From NCBI GenBank assembly GCA_027924645.1, contig BSBN01000493.1:107001-171000 (forward strand): a stretch of DNA of 64,000 nucleotides. Reading direction: 5' to 3'. Of the stretch, positions 11,219-23,229 are shown one piece after another (position 1 is the first letter of the stretch; every line of letters begins with the position of its first letter). Made by a program: the position numbers and the translations under genes. The DNA comes from Cunninghamia lanceolata (taxonomy: Eukaryota > Streptophyta > Pinopsida > Cupressales > Cupressaceae). The notes under the pieces were generated by a model that searched no databases, was not told where the DNA came from, and saw only the letters and a list, made by a program, of their open reading frames with translations.

Positions 11219-12763
11219 TGTTGAATGTTAGGAACACTGAGAGGTGGGGTGAATCAGTGTTCTATAAATCTTTTCATGCACTATTGTCATTAACCATTTC
11301 AAGGAAATAATGAAATAGAAGCATAATATACAACTGAGCAACAACCACAAAGGCATGACACATAACACCAAGATTTTACATGGAAAACCCAAAGAGGGAA
11401 AAAATACGAAGAGGATTAGCTCTCAAATATATATTGTAATCTTTATAAAAATAATGTTCAGGCTTGGTCACTCCACGAGACTAGAACATGCTGGCTCACT
11501 GCCATGAAGTACAACTAGGTTTAGCAGGCTCACTACCTTAACCCTAAACCTAACAAGATTACAATAAGGGCTGTTAAACCCTATTGAAAGCTTATTGCCA
11601 GCTCACTTCCTTGATGACAAAAGCTTGCTTCTAATCATATTGCACATGAAAACTGAATACTGCTTAAGCATCTTCCATTATGCCAGGGTGTAGTCATTTA
11701 GCAACTGAATTCTGAATCCCAAGTCTTCATCATTGTTGATCTTCTAACTCTGCTCTACTATTTGCATCCTCGCATCACACACACACACACACCACTACAC
11801 CACACTTGACTCAACTAAAATTCATTGTTCTTATATAGCTGCATCATGATTTGATTCATAGTCAGGTCGGCATCCAAGAAGGAAATGTGTGCATAGAAAG
11901 ATGTAGCTTGTCAGCTCAATCCAATGTACTAAAAGTTATGTGGACCCAAATATTTTCCCAAATGTGTTCATATAGGTCATCTCTAATTATTCAATTACTT
12001 ACATAGATCCTCCAAACTTTAACTCTTCTCCACATAATGATTAATATACTTGTCAGCCTCTTCCATAAGAGCATGCTTAACAACTTCATCTACTGACTTA
12101 CAAATTTTACTGAGGATCTCAAAACACCTTCAAAATCATATCAAGGAATCTTTACACATTCCTAATATTACCCTTAGAACCGCAAGGCATGATATCATCT
12201 TGCGGAGGAATGTGGACCATCAGAACTCAAACTCTGTCTCTGTCAAACTCTGTCAAACACTATGCCAATACTTAGCAGCTTGTAGCTAACCTTTTGGTGG
12301 ACTTCAGATCTCCTAACTCTAGAATAAGACACTTCATACAAGTGTTTAAAACACCTTAAAACTGCATAACAAAATACTTATCTGTAGAGGAATGCGGACC
12401 ACTACACTGGACCCTGTTCACTATTCATGCTATACCTTTGCTTATCCGAACTTAGACAATTCTTCAAAATGACTTTCGGAGGAGATCAGGACTTAACCTT
12501 TAAAGCATAACACTATCAAACAATTGAGCACATCATACCTGAACTGCATTAATTGATCATCATATGTGGAAGCATACTGACCCAATTATATTCTATCATA
12601 CTCATACTTAGCCTCTTCTGCCAACCGGATCTATCAACCAAACCTGAAATCTAATATGGTCTTCTAGAGTTGTGTCTCCCTATCATACTGATGAGCTCTT
12701 TGATCCTTGTTGCCATCAATGACAACATGTAAGTTTATACTGGAGCAGTGTCTCTTGCCAACA
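11219..12763 (-). mobile_element. Solo copia-type LTR with TSD TGCAC
   Basis: It starts TGTTGAATG and ends GCCAACA, giving TG...CA ends. It is flanked by the identical 5-bp TGCAC at 11214-11218 and 12764-12768. Near the left edge it shares the phrase ACTGAGAGG-GGGTGAATCAGT with the LTR at 57275, and both ends match that LTR's style, so they are the same or sister families. The minus strand has TATATAA at 11831-11840, fitting minus orientation. There is no internal coding sequence, so the copy probably arose by LTR-LTR recombination. A CA microsatellite lies at about 11775-11791. Confidence 0.88.
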
Positions 12764-12768
12764 TGCAC

Positions 12769-13440
12769 TCTACTTTTTGAGAACATGTAGCCACTGTTAG
12801 TCATTGCACCGCATGCAAATTACATCAACTTGTTCACACGTACCACAGTGTCATTCCAAAATTTTTCATAATAATAAGTTCTGTCTGATTGAACTTATGC
12901 TACAGACACATTTTCCAATGCCTCTCTCATGTGAAGTCTAGTTCATCTCATTCCAAAAGGTACAAATACTAACTTGCCATTATTCGACACAGATATTTCA
13001 ATATTTCCTTATATGCTCACATTTAATAATCCAAAATTATCACTTTTAATCTTATATTCATATACTTTCATCCTTCTCCTTTCCATACATAGACTTTAAT
13101 TGAGGTCACTTCAAGAATTTCGTTGGGGGGAGGGATAGTGTTTTTGTTCAAAACAATGATTGTTCACCATTGTTAGTTATACAACACAGTATACAACCTC
13201 TTTTTCATTTTTTTTTAATGAAGTTACTCTACTAATTTGTCTACTATGCTTCCTATGCTAAAACTCCCAATTTCCCATAGTTTCAAGTCGATTTAAGATG
13301 GTTTGATAGTTCAGACTCGTATCATACATCAAGGGAATATACAGGGGGTTATTGGAAGTGTGGGTTATTTAAACTAAAGAGTAAGAAGATATACAGAGGG
13401 GTTGTAGAAAGGGGTTGTGGTGAATTTGAATTTGGAATTG
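12769..13440 (+). other. Spacer with internal polypurine tract before the 3' ORF
   Basis: No gene is seen. A purine run at 13124-13136 (TTGGGGGGAGGGA) resembles the internal polypurine tract that Athila elements carry upstream of their envelope-like ORF. A T-rich run lies near 13200-13218. Confidence 0.45.
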
Positions 13441-14679
13441 GCAATATGTGAGGAGAAATAATCAGACAAGAACCTACAGTGCATGATATAGTACTGGAAG
13501 ATCAAGTAACTTTGCCAATCTTAACACAGGCAAGATGGATTGACTATTTCCTAAAACTCACAAAATTTGATGAAGGTATAACAAGGAAGTTTGTAGCCTC
13601 ACTTTACCATGATGAAGCCACTATAAAAGGTTTGATAGTGGATTCTTCGGAAGTAGCAGTTGCTGAGGTATCAGGTTTACCCAAAAATGGTGAAGAGTTC
13701 CCCATTAAAGTAGATGTAATAGCTGCACGAGATGAATTTAATGAGGAAGGGGAGCAATTGGAATCTACGTCACAAGGAACTAAAAGGCTATCACTTCCAG
13801 AATTGTGGGCTTCTCGCCATGTATATTATCAAATACATCACCTGTGATGGTAGGAAATCTATGTTCTACACTGTCCATTTCAAATTGTTAATCCATCTTC
13901 ATCATAATAGGGTAGTTAATGTGCCTAATTTCCTATACAATTTCTTAAAAAGAATGGGCTATGAGTATCAAAGGAAATCAAAAAGATCATCATTATCCCA
14001 TGATTGCCTGGTCACTCTGTTAGTTAAGAGAACTCTTAGGATGCAATATCCAAATGTGCCTTGGTTTCAATTCTTGAAATGCAGAAATATCAACGATATC
14101 CTTAATGAGCTAGCATCACCAGAAAATTCACTTACTGCATCCCTAAGAGAAAACCCTATTTCACCTACTGCTTCACCTACCCACATCATAGAGGAGATAG
14201 GAGAACAAGATGTGCCAATTGTGCCAAATGTAGTATCTGATAAACCTATACCGGGAGAAGAGAATCAAACCCTAGAAGAAGAGGCCAATTAAGCCCCATC
14301 CTCTAGTAAGACACCTAGCACCAAAATACCAAGAACTAGGAAAAAGAAGAGTGGTTCCTCTTCTAAGCCTACAAAGAGGTCAAAAGAGAAATCCACACCA
14401 GTAAGGCGTTCACATCGCCTTAGAGGGAAAGGTGTTATGGGGAGTCCCATTGAGAATCCTAGAAAAGAGAAGGACGATGTGGTAGCAAATAAGAGTGACC
14501 ATGAGCTAGAGGATAATGTAACCAAAAATATACAAACCTCCATCAAAAGGAAATGGTATATGTCCAGTACCTCTAAATTTCAATCAGAGGACATTTTTAT
14601 TGCTAAAAAAACTAGGATGAAAACCCCAAACAACCCTGATAATGAGGAATATGAGTGTATAGGAGGTGGTGATGAATAG
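13441..14679 (+). pseudogene. Athila-type 3' extra ORF (envelope-like), N-terminal part
   Basis: Frame 13479-13847 contains TRKFVASLYHDEATIKGLIV and EVAVAEVSGLPKNGEEF, resembling the plant retrotransposon-associated domain found downstream of pol in Athila elements (often called envelope-like or putative plant transposon protein). A frameshift in the overlap 13732-13847 moves the sense to another frame, which continues to 14292. After a stop it goes on through a basic Ser/Lys/Arg-rich linker (RRSHRLRGKG) to 14679. No signal peptide or membrane segment is visible, so 'envelope' is only a positional name. Its function is unknown. Confidence 0.6.
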
Positions 14680-15830
14680 TCTTCAAAGGATGAGGAATTG
14701 TTGTGTGAATCTACAGAAATATAAGAAGAGAATGGCAGGAAGCTATTGATAGAATAAAACTACTAGAAGAATTGATTAAAGCCTATGAGTGGAAGGAAAA
14801 AGAGAGGGAGACAAGGATACATGAGTTGGAAGAAAGGGTTAACACCTATGGTTAGGGATCAAAACTAGATGCCCTCGTAGAGCTAGCCATAGTAGTTGTA
14901 GGGAATAAGGAATTAGTAACCAAAGAAAAGACAATCCTTGTTGTCAAAACTCCAACTTGCTATACAAATGTATCCTTAGAATATCAATTATAGAAGGTTA
15001 CTTAGGAATTCTCTAAACATAAAGAAGAATGGAAAAGAGAAAAGGAAACCATGATTGTAGACCACATTAAGGCACTGGAGAGGAAGGATATAGAGTTGCA
15101 GAAGTTGGCAGTTAGAATGGAGGAAGTAGCAGATAAGGTTGCTCAGATTGTCAAATGTAGACCACCAGCTAGAACCTATGCCTTGTTTCTTCAAGGAATT
15201 TTTTTGAGTTTCTAGTTCAGCAAATTGATCAGTAATAAACCAGTTGACATGAGTGAGAAAATGACCTTCCTCAAAGTTTTTGCTACTTCCACACTTGATG
15301 AACATAATCAACTATGTGAATTTTATTTACATAATTATGTTGTGTCTAGAGATACTGAATAGAATCCATTAATCTATGTAGGGGATTTTCACTTAAGATC
15401 ACTGGCCTCTTACTTCAGAAATGAGAAATTGAGAGGGGACATTATGCAATCTTACACAAAAAGAGAAAAATCCATTGCCCTTCCAATTAGAAAAGAATTT
15501 GAAATCCTTGAGTTTATCATTGCAGAATGGAATCAACTTTTAGAGAACAAGGGTGTGGGGAGAAAGATTATGAATTTGATGCTACAGGACTATGACAGGA
15601 TTCAACACTTGACAATAGGGCTCATCCATCATTCTCACCAGCATGTACAAGATAGGTGGAATAGTTTGACTCTAGAGTTACAAAAGAAGGAACCCCATTC
15701 TGTCCACAACTTCATGGCCATGTTTGAAAGGGTTAGAAAATATATGTACACTACCAAGGGACAAGCACTGAGCTGGATACCACTTACTTTTCAACCCCCT
15801 ATGCTTCTGTATCCAGTTCCACATTGAACT
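14680..15830 (+). pseudogene. 3' extra ORF, coiled-coil and C-terminal part
   Basis: After 14680 the sense is Glu/Lys-rich and helix-like (around 14740-15140), consistent with a coiled coil, with several stops. A last open frame at 15429-15827 encodes a mixed helical segment (LEFIIAEWNQLLENKG) with no recognised motif. With 13441-14679 this gives an N-terminal domain, charged linker and coiled-coil tail, the same architecture as the 699-4765 frame but without obvious sequence identity. Confidence 0.45.
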
Positions 15831-16007
15831 GGGAGGAGGAGTGTATAGTGTGAGAAAGTAGAGATCTCTAGGATGAATAGGTTGACACATAGTAATGGAT
15901 TTTATTTGGAGAAGACTCAAGGAGTAGGTACTGTAGTAGATTTCAGGAAGATCACCCTATATTACAACCTACAGCCTTAGTTATTTTCTTGAGGTCAAGC
16001 AAAAGGA

Positions 16008-17240
16008 TAGTTGGGGGTGTGATGAGCCTAATTATTAGCTTGTTTTCTTCTAGTTTTATGCAAAGTTGAAATACATTCCAAGACATTGTTTTAAGCACAT
16101 TTCTATGTTATGTTATCCTTTATGATCATTATGTAGACTTGAACTTGGTTAATTAAGTATATGGAGATATGATTATGACATGATGAAATTGTATGTTATA
16201 TGTGGGAATTTATAGATTATTGAGAATGTTTGTGTTGATTATGGTTGTTAGTATTTTGTGCATGTTCATGGACTAACCTTGTAGCTAAAAAAAGGAAGGT
16301 TTGTCACCCACAACAACTATAGGGTGCAGCCTGCAGCCACAACATTTCTAGGTGCAGAGTAGGGGAGATTCCAGTCTTGACTAAGTGCAGCAACCATGGC
16401 TCAAGGACACTTGATGTAGAGAATCACGCATCGTGATAGGTGATCAATAAAGATAACTGGAAGCTTGGAGGACTCTGTTATAATTAGAAGACTAATGGGA
16501 CTGATTCAATCGATCCATGTTCCCCTGTTTCAGCAGAGAGTTCTATTTTTGTTAGGACACTTCCTTCCTTCTTTTCATGTCATTGTTGTTAGTATTCATT
16601 ACACTCTAGTTCATGCAAAGTGGTGTTTTATGTTTACAGTTAAGATACCTATTTCAATAACTCCCCTGTGCCTATATTATGGTTCGGTGGTTGAGGTAGA
16701 AGTTATTTAGTTAAGTTCTATTTTTGAATAGTTTTTGTTCTATCACAGATCTAGCTATCTTAATCTTTTCTGGATTATGTAGACAATGTTATTTGATTAT
16801 GTGTTACGAATATTATAGTTCAGCCAGATTTTATGTGATTTGAAAAGATTGTGCAATGTATGTTAGAATCAATATGATTGTGTTTATCTAAAAGAGTTAG
16901 ATTTGAGTTTAAGTAGTGAGGCAGTCACTTGAGCAAGGGCCACTTAGGATAACTAACCTTCACTTTATTTCTTGTATGTTTTAATTATTGTAGTAGTTAA
17001 TTTATGAATACAAGATCAATTAGATTCTTAGAGTTGCTTAGTTTGATTAATTTGTGATACTCCAGAGGATAGGAACAATTACCTTTAGCAAATTAGAATT
17101 CATTCCTTAATTAATTTGCTGTTATAGTTTTACATTGCAGCATTAACTTCCCTTGTTAATAAGTAGCTTGATGTAGTAGATAAGTTAGGTAGTTTGATCC
17201 TTGAAAGCACATACGGTGCAAGTGCCATCACAAGTCTACA
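16008..17240 (+). repeat. Polypurine tract and 3' LTR of the Athila-like element
   Basis: AGTTGGGGGTG ends at 16019 and is followed by TGATGAGCCTAATT at 16020, the expected tract-to-LTR junction. No coding sense follows. The right edge is not fixed: I place it near 17.2 kb only because the related-looking solo LTR at 49896, which also starts TGATGAG, is about 1.2 kb long. No TSD could be found because the left end is missing. Confidence 0.55.
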
Positions 17241-17616
17241 AGCCATGCTTGACAATTTGATGAGGTCTTTTCAAGAAGTTATAGTGGTCTGTTCAGTAGG
17301 AGATTCCTTTGAACTGAGTGATTACCACCAAGTTTACCTAGCATTGTAAAGACACTACAATTCTCGCTAGAGAGTCCTATGAAAATGTAACTAAAGCAAT
17401 GAGGACTCGCAACTAAATCAATCAATCAATGTTCGTTCTTCTTCCTTGTTCCAAACTAAACCATCTAGGAATTGACAAGATTCTAACTCATCTAAATAAT
17501 CTTCAACCCAAAACTAGGGTCATCAAAACACTAGCTATACCATCAAACAGGTTTACATTACTACAATGCAACCTAAAGCATAGAAGACTTGAGGCCTGAG
17601 TGTTGAACCCAGAACA
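17241..17616. other. Unassigned segment next to a minus-strand PBS
   Basis: Its right edge is the post-PBS internal sequence of the minus-strand element whose LTR begins at 17630. How much of the left part belongs to the Athila-like LTR is unclear. No confident gene. Confidence 0.35.
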
Positions 17617-17629
17617 CTCTGATACCACA
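17617..17629 (-). promoter_or_regulatory. Primer-binding site (initiator tRNA-Met type), minus strand
   Basis: On the minus strand this reads TGGTATCAGAGTG, one base from the standard copia primer-binding site complementary to initiator tRNA-Met. It lies immediately inside an LTR edge ending TTTTACA. It shows that the LTR at 17630 is a 5' LTR of an element pointing left. Confidence 0.75.
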
Positions 17630-18690
17630 TGTAAAATACCAATCTAATAAGTTAATATTATTCTAATAAAAGAGTGTGGAAAAAGGGAAGAATTTAAAAT
17701 TTCCCATAAATAATTCAACTCATGTAAAATAATTGCATCAATATGATCAAATATGATTCCTTACATCAGCTAATCAAATAGCTTAATATAAAGGACTATA
17801 CCTTTACAATATCTAGCCATGTAGGTTCATACAAAAGAACATCGCATCAAACAAATTCTTTGACACCATATCATATCTTCGACACTGAATCTGGCAGAGA
17901 GAGAGAGAGCATCATCAAGGTGATTTACTTCCTAGCCATGAGGCTCACACCTCCCCATTCTTCCTCCTAAATGGAGAAGCTCGACCCTTCGTGAGGGGTC
18001 TAGAAAACTGAAGCCAATATGCATGAAGGTATCCAATGCAACATGATATATCTATCTCTATAGCATGTTTCAAATGCATATACTGATCTACTATCATGAT
18101 ATGGCAGAGAGTGAAATAAAACATCAAGTAGTAACAATTACTAATTTCACTGACAAGCTTTGGACAAAGCATCTTTTAAGACATTGATGGGCAGGTAGGT
18201 TATAAAAAGAAACCTACCCTTCTCTGTTGTTCCATTAGTAACAATTACTAATTTCACTGACAAGCTTTGGACAAAGCATCTTTTAAGACATTGATGGGTA
18301 GGTAGGTTATAAAAATAAACCTACCCTTCTCTGTTGTTCCATATTCGACACTCAACAAATAGAAATGTAGGAATACATTCACAACATATAACATTAACAT
18401 TGTATACAAGGTCGCATGAAAGGTCACTTACACAATAAATCATGCATCTCCACAAGGAAACATTCAAACAATTGAAGATAAAAGAACAACATGCTGTTGA
18501 AAACTTAACCATATAAATGGATCAACATCTAAAATGCTTTCATGAAAATATGATATTCTATAAGTCAAGTCGTAGCTTTATAATTTTGCAAAAAGTTCAA
18601 GTCGGTATGCAACCCTTTCTAGGGTCTAGTTCCCTAGGCAGTTTCTCGTCGGTTGCCACCTACTCAGGTGAAGAAGGGACAGTTTTCTAA
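17630..18690 (-). repeat. 5' LTR of a minus-strand copia-type element (outer edge uncertain)
   Basis: The inner edge is firm: TGTAAAATACC at 17630 sits against a primer-binding site. The body is AT-rich, with a GA run near 17895-17909 and a tandem duplication at 18129-18342. I cannot locate the outer CA end. The internal coding region expected to the left is missing or replaced by the Athila-like element. Confidence 0.5.
18129..18342. repeat. 107-bp tandem duplication
   Basis: Two near-identical copies lie at 18129-18235 and 18236-18342. Each contains an inverted repeat, GTAGGTTATAAAA...AACCTAC, and TTATAA on both strands, so the duplicated unit could include the LTR promoter. The copies differ at only a few bases. 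Confidence 0.85.
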
Positions 18691-20100
18691 AAGAGTTAAA
18701 AATAATCAATCAGTATATTAAACTTATAGTTAAAAACAAAAAAAATTGATTTGAAGTATCTAATAAAATTTTCAGTATTCCACAACTTAATGAAGAGAAA
18801 CTACCTCCTATCATTACATAAAATCTCAAAAAGATCCTACTTCAATGAATCTAACACATTCAATGACTATTATGAGTTAAAATCCTAAGAGCCAAATAAT
18901 CTAACACTTTCAACTTGGAACCCTTGTCATTTATGCTAGGGTAATATAATTCACTACTTACAACATTCAAGAAGAAAACCTCTCACTCTTATGCCATTAG
19001 TTTAATATATCTTGCCGAGGCAATACATGTTTAAAAAGGATAGTATGAAATTACCTTGATCCTATTAGAAATCTAAAATCTCAAGCCTAATCAATAAGGA
19101 TTAATAATGGTATAAACATCAACTAAAAATCACTAGATTAACAATTGAAATTCACCTTGCAAATTATTATCATGAGTTTAGTATAATACAATGCATTATT
19201 AGCCCAACCCTACCGTTAATGATTTAACTAGGTATATAATTTCAAAACTATGGTACTTGCCAATGTTTTAATACTCTGAACTTCCTACCAATGAATGTAA
19301 AATCACTTTTGCATGGTAGTATGAGTTTTAGAACTAATCTCCTTAATGGAACATAGCACAAGTTATTCCTTAACAATCTTCAATATTTTAATTATTCTTA
19401 TATAGGTCAAGAAGTATTCATAAATAATAATAATAACACAAGCCTATTTCTCCTTTTTGTAATAAAGATACAAGACATATATAAATTCAAAATGTCATCT
19501 ATGATATTTCTTAAGAAGGATTTGCTATCTTAAATGCCGAGATCTATAATGTAATTATATGCAATACAAGATCAAGTGTTGACTAAGTAAATTTATCTAA
19601 TTAGCCTAGTGATTTTATGTCTAAATAATATAAACTATTCCTAGCTTAGCTGCCAAAAATAATCTTAACCAAAACTAGATTAAAACCAAAGAAAAAGAAT
19701 ATTGTATTCCATGAAGAGGTTAGAAGACTTTTCAACCTACTATCATCATCTTGTGGCATGATAAAATTATCAAAATAATTCAATATTCAGAAATGAGAAT
19801 GAAATATTAGTACCTTGAATAACTAAACAAAAATTTTGAATACAAAAATAAAAATCTATAAATAAAACAAGATGCAAAAACCAAGCATAGTGCATGTTTA
19901 AAGGCATATAATCTTATATTGTTTCTCGACATCTTAGTGCATTATATTTAAATAATAAAAGTGACACACACCTTATTCAACAAGATTTCCCTTAGAGACA
20001 ATACTAAGGCAAAGATCTTAGAAGACACATAACTGTTCTATAGAATACCTTAGAGGAATATCAACATATATGATGCTTTATGTGTAGACTATGCATTGAT
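18691..20100. other. AT-rich gap, no gene seen
   Basis: No coding sense, terminal repeat or tandem array that I can support. It may be old, decayed repeat sequence. Confidence 0.4.
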
Positions 20101-20149
20101 CATCAAGGAGGCTTAAAAATCATTCAAACATATGCTAATTGGTAGGACT

Positions 20150-20690
20150 GAAGTCAAATTCCATGACCTTAACAGGCAGAGTGCTCAAATAAAATACATA
20201 AACTATTTAACAAAGTCATGCAATGATTGTAGGATGAGCACAAAATGGATACGAAAAGATGACTTTTGAAACATATAAGAAAAACTAGACGTAGAAGACC
20301 TTTCATTCTACTGTGCATACTAAATTGAGACCAAAGGATTAAGTAAAAAGAATAATTACTTTGAGTTAGCTTATGTTATGTTCATTGTGAACCATCTTCT
20401 CACAACCCAGAACCGCAAACTTCATAGTATCAATGCATTAAAAAGAGTAATTGGTTATGGTTGAGGAAAATTTTAGAAACTTCCAAGAATATGAAAATAA
20501 AGTAACCTAAAATTTTGTTCCAAAATATAATGAAGAGACATCCGTTAAGGTGTAGTGGAAAGGGGTATGCATATGCATAAGAGGAGGTCACAAGCACCCC
20601 TATGCAGGTAAAATATGGAAGCATATACTAAGCACATGAACTATTTTACAAAATGTCTCAAAGAGGTGTCATCACCAAGCAATGATTGAA
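20150..20690 (+). pseudogene. Decayed PPR-like motifs
   Basis: Two short stretches (about 20165-20240 and 20600-20690) match the nucleotide pattern encoding the PPR phrase 'MPQR-x-V-x-SWNAMI-x-G' only with small deletions and frameshifts, for example TCATGCAATGATTGTAGGA near 20216. Taken alone these would be weak. They gain support from the clearer PPR motif at 20742. PPR proteins bind organelle RNA; this remnant cannot be functional. Confidence 0.35.
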
Positions 20691-20741
20691 AGTTGTTCAC
20701 ACTAGAAAACTAGAAAACCATATCACATATTGCCCTACCTA

Positions 20742-20870
20742 CTAATCTCAGCACTATCCAAAAATGGAAGCACAGGCAAAGTGCATGAGTTGCTTGATGG
20801 CATGCCTCAAAGAGATTCCATATCATGGAATGCGGCGATTGTAGGATGCAAAAATTACTACACAAGATAG
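20742..20870 (+). pseudogene. PPR repeat fragment
   Basis: An open stretch of about 42 codons contains GKVHELLDGMPQRDSISWNA followed by AIVGC, a textbook plant PLS-class PPR repeat junction (normally FDxMPxRDVVSWNAMIxGY). It ends at TAG 20868. No start codon, upstream repeats or E/DYW tail are visible, so it is an isolated gene relic. PPR genes are numerous, often intronless in plants, and easily copied or captured. It lies about 160 bp left of the copia insertion at 21033. Confidence 0.6.
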
Positions 20871-21032
20871 CTATCAAGAGCTTAAATTTAAGAAAAAATT
20901 CTCTAGCTCACATCCTAAGAAAAAGGTAATTCCTACCTTAGTTCCAGTGCAACCAAAATGCATAAAACCATCTACCTTGTTAGTCAACCAACATGCAATA
21001 AAATTGTTACATCATAGTCATTAATCTTATAC

Positions 21033-21550
21033 TGTTAGAGTGAAGAATTTATCAATTTACTTTAGCTTAAGTGTACTTAGGTTGATGAGGTTAGATAACA
21101 TTTTGTCTAGCTAAATGTGCAACCTTTTAGACCTTTAGAGGTTACCTAGTTGTTTGGTAAAACTCATGTGCATACCTTTTGAGGTTGGAAGACTTTCCAT
21201 CTCACCTCAAAAAGCACTTTTGTAGTCACCAAACACTTGTCACCAAGGTTGATGACTTGGTCAAAAGGTTGTTGGTTTGCACATTCCAAGTGTTCCAAAA
21301 GTTGACACATATAGCATACTTGTCTACATACATGTGACACATCATGGGACACTTGTCAATCCACATGAAAGGTTGATTGTCTCATCCATGCCTATATAAT
21401 AAGGTATTTCTATGTAGTTTACTAAGTGAGGTTAATATATGTTTATGCTCCACATTCATATGCTTATTGATAGTTATTGGCTTTGTTATTTTCCTCATAT
21501 TTGTTTGTGGAAGTGTTATTTGATGTTGCATTCATATTGCTACTCCAACA
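21033..21550 (+). repeat. 5' LTR of the copia element
   Basis: It begins TGTTAGAGTG and ends CTCCAACA. A TATA box (TATATAATAAG) at 21393-21403 is conserved in the 3' LTR at about 25969. The LTR supplies promoter and polyadenylation signals. Confidence 0.92.
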
Positions 21551-21562
21551 TGGTATCAGAGC
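21551..21562 (+). promoter_or_regulatory. Primer-binding site, initiator tRNA-Met
   Basis: TGGTATCAGAGC directly follows the LTR's terminal CA. This is the standard priming site for minus-strand cDNA synthesis in copia elements. Confidence 0.9.
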
Positions 21563-23229
21563 AAGGAATCACAAGTCCCTTCCTATTTTTTTGGTGAATC
21601 AAGCACTCATCCATATCATCAGAGCATTATGGAGCCAAGCAAACCTCACCGTTGAGTCTAGAAGGATCAAGAAATGAAGAATAGCCTTTCATTTGACAAA
21701 ATTTGGTAACTTTAGTTTTTGCAAGTTTTTTTGCCCCTGTACTTGAATAGTACGACTTGTACCATACCCATATGGAAATTTTTGTAAAAAAAGGAGAATA
21801 ATTTTTGCAGAGGGAAAATTTCTGCCCTACAAATTAGTCATTTTGGGATGAAAATTGTTTTTGTGCAGGTCTTCATTGATTTTGTGGGAAAATTTGTGCA
21901 TGAATTAGGTGAATTTGTGATTGATTTGGGGCAAAATTTGTTGTTTTCAAGTGTTTGAAAAGGCAGATTTTAAGTGTTACTTCTGGTTTTGAAGAGTCCC
22001 TGAGCTAACCATTCCACAAAGATCTTTTACCCATTTGGTTCTTGGAGGGAAGTCATTTTTTTGCGATTGGAGCAACATCACCGTGCTTGTGACCATTCTA
22101 GGATTTGCAAGCTTTTTTAGGCACCCAATCTTTGTTTAGAGATCAACTCTTAGCTTGCTTGGCTACCCTCGGCCCCTCTTCCCTATTCCTTGGCACCACA
22201 TGCCTCTTTACTTTGCAGAAAAGAAAGCAAAACCTCCATGGTGGGTGGGTCAAACTAGCCACAGTGGTGGCATTTTTGTAATTTTTAACTATTTCTTTTG
22301 AAACCCTATTGTGGGCCATAAAAGATTTTGTAGGCTCAAGCCACTCAAGCTACGGTTTCACTGTATGAATGGTTTCTTTGTTTCCTTGTTACATGTAACA
22401 AATTTTCCATGTATTCCTTAAAACTAGTTTTTCCCTTCCTCTAACCCGCGGCCTATGTGATTTTTTTCAGTTACTTACCAATTTGTTTATAGTTTATGCT
22501 ATCTATAAGGGTTCGTGGCTATGTGTTTTTTAAAATCACTACTTTTGTAACTCCACTTATTTTTGTTTATGTTCCATTTAACAGTTCTTTAGGGGGAGTC
22601 AAGTGTATATGACTAAATCACTACACATTTTTTTAAATTGCGTTACTATTGATCTTATTATTTATATTACCCATGGTGCCAAATAAACTAAAAGATAATC
22701 CTTTGTAATTTTTTACCTCCTTCCCAATTTTTTAATGCAAAAGTGTTTCTTGAAAGACAACTACCAAAGTTTCATTTTTTCTAGGGTTACCAGGGTTTGT
22801 CCAGTGCTTTACAAGGGGGAGTATCTTCTTTTTGAAATATCTTGCAAACCAGGAGGCCATTTTCAAAAAAATTATAGTCTACAGAAAGGTATTTCCATCA
22901 ACTCCACTGTGTTGGAGTTAATTTTTCCAAATTTTGATGTTTAACATTGTTTTGTATGCCTCAAAGTTCAAATTATGTCGTAAATTTTGACAAGACATAT
23001 CTTTTGCCCCGTTTATCAAAATTTCACACAATTGTTTTTTGAAATGTATCATAAAAACTCAAGGATCATGATTATTGATGTATTTTTCAGTTTAGGATAG
23101 CCTCTTCTTTTAAAATTGTAAAAATTAGCGTGTATTATAAATAGTTGATTTCGGCTTTCCAACTTGCTCAATTGTAATCAAAACTTGTCAAATTTATCTG
23201 GGGGGCTTTTGTTATAAAATTAATCAAAT

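Larger units (their letters stand above)
5945..17240 (+). mobile_element. 5'-truncated Athila-like Ty3/gypsy retrotransposon
   Basis: The order is gag C-terminus, protease, RT, RNase H, integrase, extra 3' ORF, polypurine tract and 3' LTR, which is the layout of the Athila lineage. Supporting marks are the DLGA protease active site, a VHLRSGKTL phrase at the end of gag, integrase downstream of RNase H, an internal purine tract before the extra ORF, and a 3' LTR starting TGATGAGCC after TTGGGGGTG. No 5' LTR or primer-binding site was found, so the element is truncated on the left. A solo LTR (11219-12763) interrupts it. The right end is approximate. All genes are disrupted. Confidence 0.75.

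Noticed and set aside
13441..15830. Reading the Athila 3' ORF as a true viral envelope gene
   Set aside because: No signal peptide, membrane anchor or cleavage site is visible; the name envelope-like is only positional.
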